From Phycicoccus avicenniae (lineage in GTDB: Bacteria; Actinomycetota; Actinomycetes; Actinomycetales; Dermatophilaceae), in contig NZ_JAGSNF010000008.1 of NCBI RefSeq assembly GCF_018139485.1, positions 1 through 64,000 of the forward strand: a DNA stretch of 64,000 bases. The letters are read 5' to 3'. Position 1 is the first letter of the stretch, and each line of letters begins with the position of its first letter. The position numbers were made by a program, and so were the translations under genes. Shown here in pieces: positions 62,135 through 64,000 of this stretch. The notes below the pieces were generated by a model. It saw only the letters and a list, made by a program, of their open reading frames with translations. It searched no databases and had not been told where the DNA came from.

Positions 62135-63846
62135 CCGAGTTCGCCTACGAGAACCTGCTGCCGGTCGGCGCCGACGAGACGCCGTACCGGCTGCTGACGA
62201 CCGAGGGCGTCGAGACCGTCGAGGGGCCGGGCGGGCGGACCTTCCTCCAGGTCTCCCCCGAGGCGCTGCGGCTGCTCACCGAGACGGCGATGCACGACAT
62301 CGCGCACTACCTGCGCCCGGCCCACCTGCAGCAGCTCGCGAACATCCTCGAGGACCCCGACGCGAGCAACAACGACAAGTTCGTCGCCCTCGACCTGCTG
62401 AAGAACGCGAACATCGCCGCGGGCGGTGTCCTCCCGATGTGCCAGGACACCGGAACGGCCATCGTCATGGGCAAGCGCGGCCAGCACGTCCTCACCGAGG
62501 GCACCGACGAGGAGGCGCTGAGCCGAGGGGTGTACGACGCCTACACCCGGCTCAACCTGCGGTACTCCCAGATGGCCCCCGTGACGATGTGGGAGGAGCG
62601 GAACACCGGCTCCAACCTCCCGGCCCAGGTCGAGCTCTACGCCGACACCAAGCCCGGCCACGAGACGTCCTACGAGTTCCTCTTCATGGCCAAGGGCGGC
62701 GGCAGCGCGAACAAGTCCTTCCTCTTCCAGGAGACGAAGGCGATCCTCAACCCCGACGGCATGCGGGCCTTCCTCGACAGGACCCTGCGCGGCCTCGGCA
62801 CGGCCGCCTGCCCGCCGTACCACCTCGCCGTCGTCATCGGCGGCACGAGCGCCGAGTTCGCCCTCAAGACGGCGAAGTACGCGAGCGCGAAGTACCTCGA
62901 CGCCCTGCCGAAGAGCGGCGACCCCGCGACCGGCCACGGATTCCGCGACGTCGAGCTCGAGGAGGAGGTCCTGCAGCTGACCCGCGAGTTCGGCATCGGC
63001 GCCCAGTTCGGCGGCAAGTACTTCTGCCACGACGTCCGGGTCGTCCGCCTGCCCCGACACGGCGCCTCGCTCCCGGTGGCCGTCGCGGTCTCCTGCTCGG
63101 CCGACCGCCAGGTCCTCGGCCGGATCACCCCCGACGGCGTGTTCCTCGAGCAGCTCGAGACCGACCCGGCCCGCTTCCTGCCCGAGCAGACCGACGAGTC
63201 CGTCGTCGAGGGGGCCGAGGACGCCGAGGGGGCCGCCTCGACCGGCCGCGGCGCGGTCGTCGAGATCGACCTCAACCGCCCGATGGAGGAGATCCTCGCC
63301 GAGCTGACGAAGCACCCGGTGAAGACCCGGCTCTCGCTCACCGGGCCGCTCGTCGTCGCCCGCGACATCGCCCACGCGAAGATCCTCGAGCGGCTCGAGG
63401 CCGGCGAGGAGATGCCGCAGTACATGAAGGACCACCCCGTCTACTACGCCGGCCCCGCGAAGACGCCCGAGGGCATGCCGTCCGGCTCGTTCGGGCCGAC
63501 GACCGCCGGCCGGATGGACTCCTACGTCGACCGGTTCCAGGCTGCCGGCGGGTCGATGGTCATGCTCGCCAAGGGCAACCGCAGCCCGCAGGTCACCGAG
63601 GCCTGCGAGCGCCACGGCGGCTTCTACCTCGGCTCGATCGGCGGGCCGGCCGCCCGCCTCGCCCAGGACTGCATCCGCGCCGTCGAGGTGCTGGAGTACC
63701 CCGAGCTCGGGATGGAGGCGGTCTGGAAGATCGAGGTCGAGGACTTCCCCGCGTTCGTCGTCGTCGACGACAAGGGCGGCGACTTCTTCGCGGCGACGGC
63801 CAAGCCCGTCGCCTTCACCATCGGCAAGCGAGAGGGACTCCAGTGA
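62131..63846 (+). CDS. Class I (Fe-S) fumarate hydratase
   Basis: A 571-residue fused alpha/beta class I fumarase, converting fumarate and malate in the TCA cycle. Cluster cysteines are in [30 protein letters not shown] and the later AVSCSADRQ region. The C-terminal beta domain has [39 protein letters not shown] and [13 protein letters not shown]. Start ATG 62131 after GAGAGGAG. It overlaps the kinase gene by four bases and the next gene by four (GTGA). Confidence 0.92.
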   Translation: MTEFAYENLLPVGADETPYRLLTTEGVETVEGPGGRTFLQVSPEALRLLTETAMHDIAHYLRPAHLQQLANILEDPDASNNDKFVALDLLKNANIAAGGVLPMCQDTGTAIVMGKRGQHVLTEGTDEEALSRGVYDAYTRLNLRYSQMAPVTMWEERNTGSNLPAQVELYADTKPGHETSYEFLFMAKGGGSANKSFLFQETKAILNPDGMRAFLDRTLRGLGTAACPPYHLAVVIGGTSAEFALKTAKYASAKYLDALPKSGDPATGHGFRDVELEEEVLQLTREFGIGAQFGGKYFCHDVRVVRLPRHGASLPVAVAVSCSADRQVLGRITPDGVFLEQLETDPARFLPEQTDESVVEGAEDAEGAASTGRGAVVEIDLNRPMEEILAELTKHPVKTRLSLTGPLVVARDIAHAKILERLEAGEEMPQYMKDHPVYYAGPAKTPEGMPSGSFGPTTAGRMDSYVDRFQAAGGSMVMLAKGNRSPQVTEACERHGGFYLGSIGGPAARLAQDCIRAVEVLEYPELGMEAVWKIEVEDFPAFVVVDDKGGDFFAATAKPVAFTIGKREGLQ

Positions 63847-64000
63847 CCGACCCCACCACGACCGACGAGACCGCGGCGGACGCCGGCGACGCCCACGACG
63901 CCTTCGACGACCTCGTCGCCGCGAACGAGCAGTTCGCGATGTCCTTCGACCTCGCCGGCTTCGACGGCGTCGCCGCGGCGGGCGTCGCGCTCGTCACGTG
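63843..64000 (+). CDS. Probable beta-carbonic anhydrase, 5' part only
   Basis: The first 52 codons are present before the window ends. After an acidic, Thr-rich N-terminus come [20 protein letters not shown] and [10 protein letters not shown], which match the helix and strand just before the zinc-binding C-x-D-x-R of beta-carbonic anhydrases. That motif would begin at the cut. The GTG start overlaps the fumarase stop by four bases, so it is coupled. Without the zinc motif the call is tentative. Confidence 0.55.
   Translation, partial: MTDPTTTDETAADAGDAHDAFDDLVAANEQFAMSFDLAGFDGVAAAGVALVT

Overview
The window is very G+C-rich DNA with dense, mostly overlapping genes, many GTG starts and several TTG starts. 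It carries mshB (mycothiol biosynthesis), a DUF3117 gene, an actinobacterial-type dapD and DivIVA-like envelope proteins. Together these point to an actinobacterium, plausibly of the order Micrococcales; I cannot name the genus. Many genes carry a -10-like hexamer (TANNNT) 6-7 bases before the start codon and no Shine-Dalgarno, the usual actinobacterial pattern of leaderless transcripts. I used it to choose several starts.

Layout. 1-5.4 kb: DUF3117, then a four-gene minus-strand envelope operon (short DivIVA-like membrane protein, SRPBCC protein, large GT-C-like membrane protein, PIG-V-like glycosyltransferase), then a LOG-family nucleotide hydrolase. 5.4-12 kb: lysine/diaminopimelate and central metabolism (dapE and dapD divergent; dapC with ferredoxin; citrate synthase), plus a MarR regulator and a lysozyme-like exported protein. 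12-19.8 kb: a GNAT protein and a minus-strand run typA, membrane-anchored solute-binding protein, mshB, flavin reductase, VanW protein. 20-26 kb: a complete dipeptide/oligopeptide ABC transporter (dppABCDF-like) with a strong hairpin after the binding-protein gene. 26-35.3 kb: pterin dehydratase, VIT1/CCC1 transporter, an AbiEi-like protein, malQ, a PIG-L deacetylase, a MarR-controlled three-gene membrane operon with palindromic operators, a secreted SGNH hydrolase, DUF2905, a J-domain protein and a small P-loop kinase.

35.35-45.22 kb is a genomic island inserted into the 3' end of ychF. A 17-bp direct repeat of the ychF terminus flanks it, and the left copy still shows the old end of ychF, so the ancestral order was ychF then the kinase gene. 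Inside are five minus-strand genes: a 253-residue unknown, an XRE-ImmA/IrrE protein, a HamA-like PD-(D/E)XK nuclease, a large SF2 helicase overlapping it (HamB-like), and a 777-residue protein with a second PD-(D/E)XK signature. I read this as an extended Hachiman-like defence locus and the best candidate in the window for a poorly described system. No recombinase gene is visible in the island.

45.2-64 kb is ordinary chromosome again: ychF, NUDIX, HIT-like, glutathione peroxidase, RmuC, GNAT, ispH diverging from xseA-xseB, then a LysR-controlled cluster that looks like N-demethylation of a betaine-type compound (TMADH-like flavoprotein, Rieske oxygenase, its reductase, FAD oxidoreductase). 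After that come a Cys-rich leader peptide and SDR, an overlooked 39-residue membrane protein, DUF4245, a PfkB sugar kinase, class I fumarase, and the start of a probable beta-carbonic anhydrase that runs off the window.
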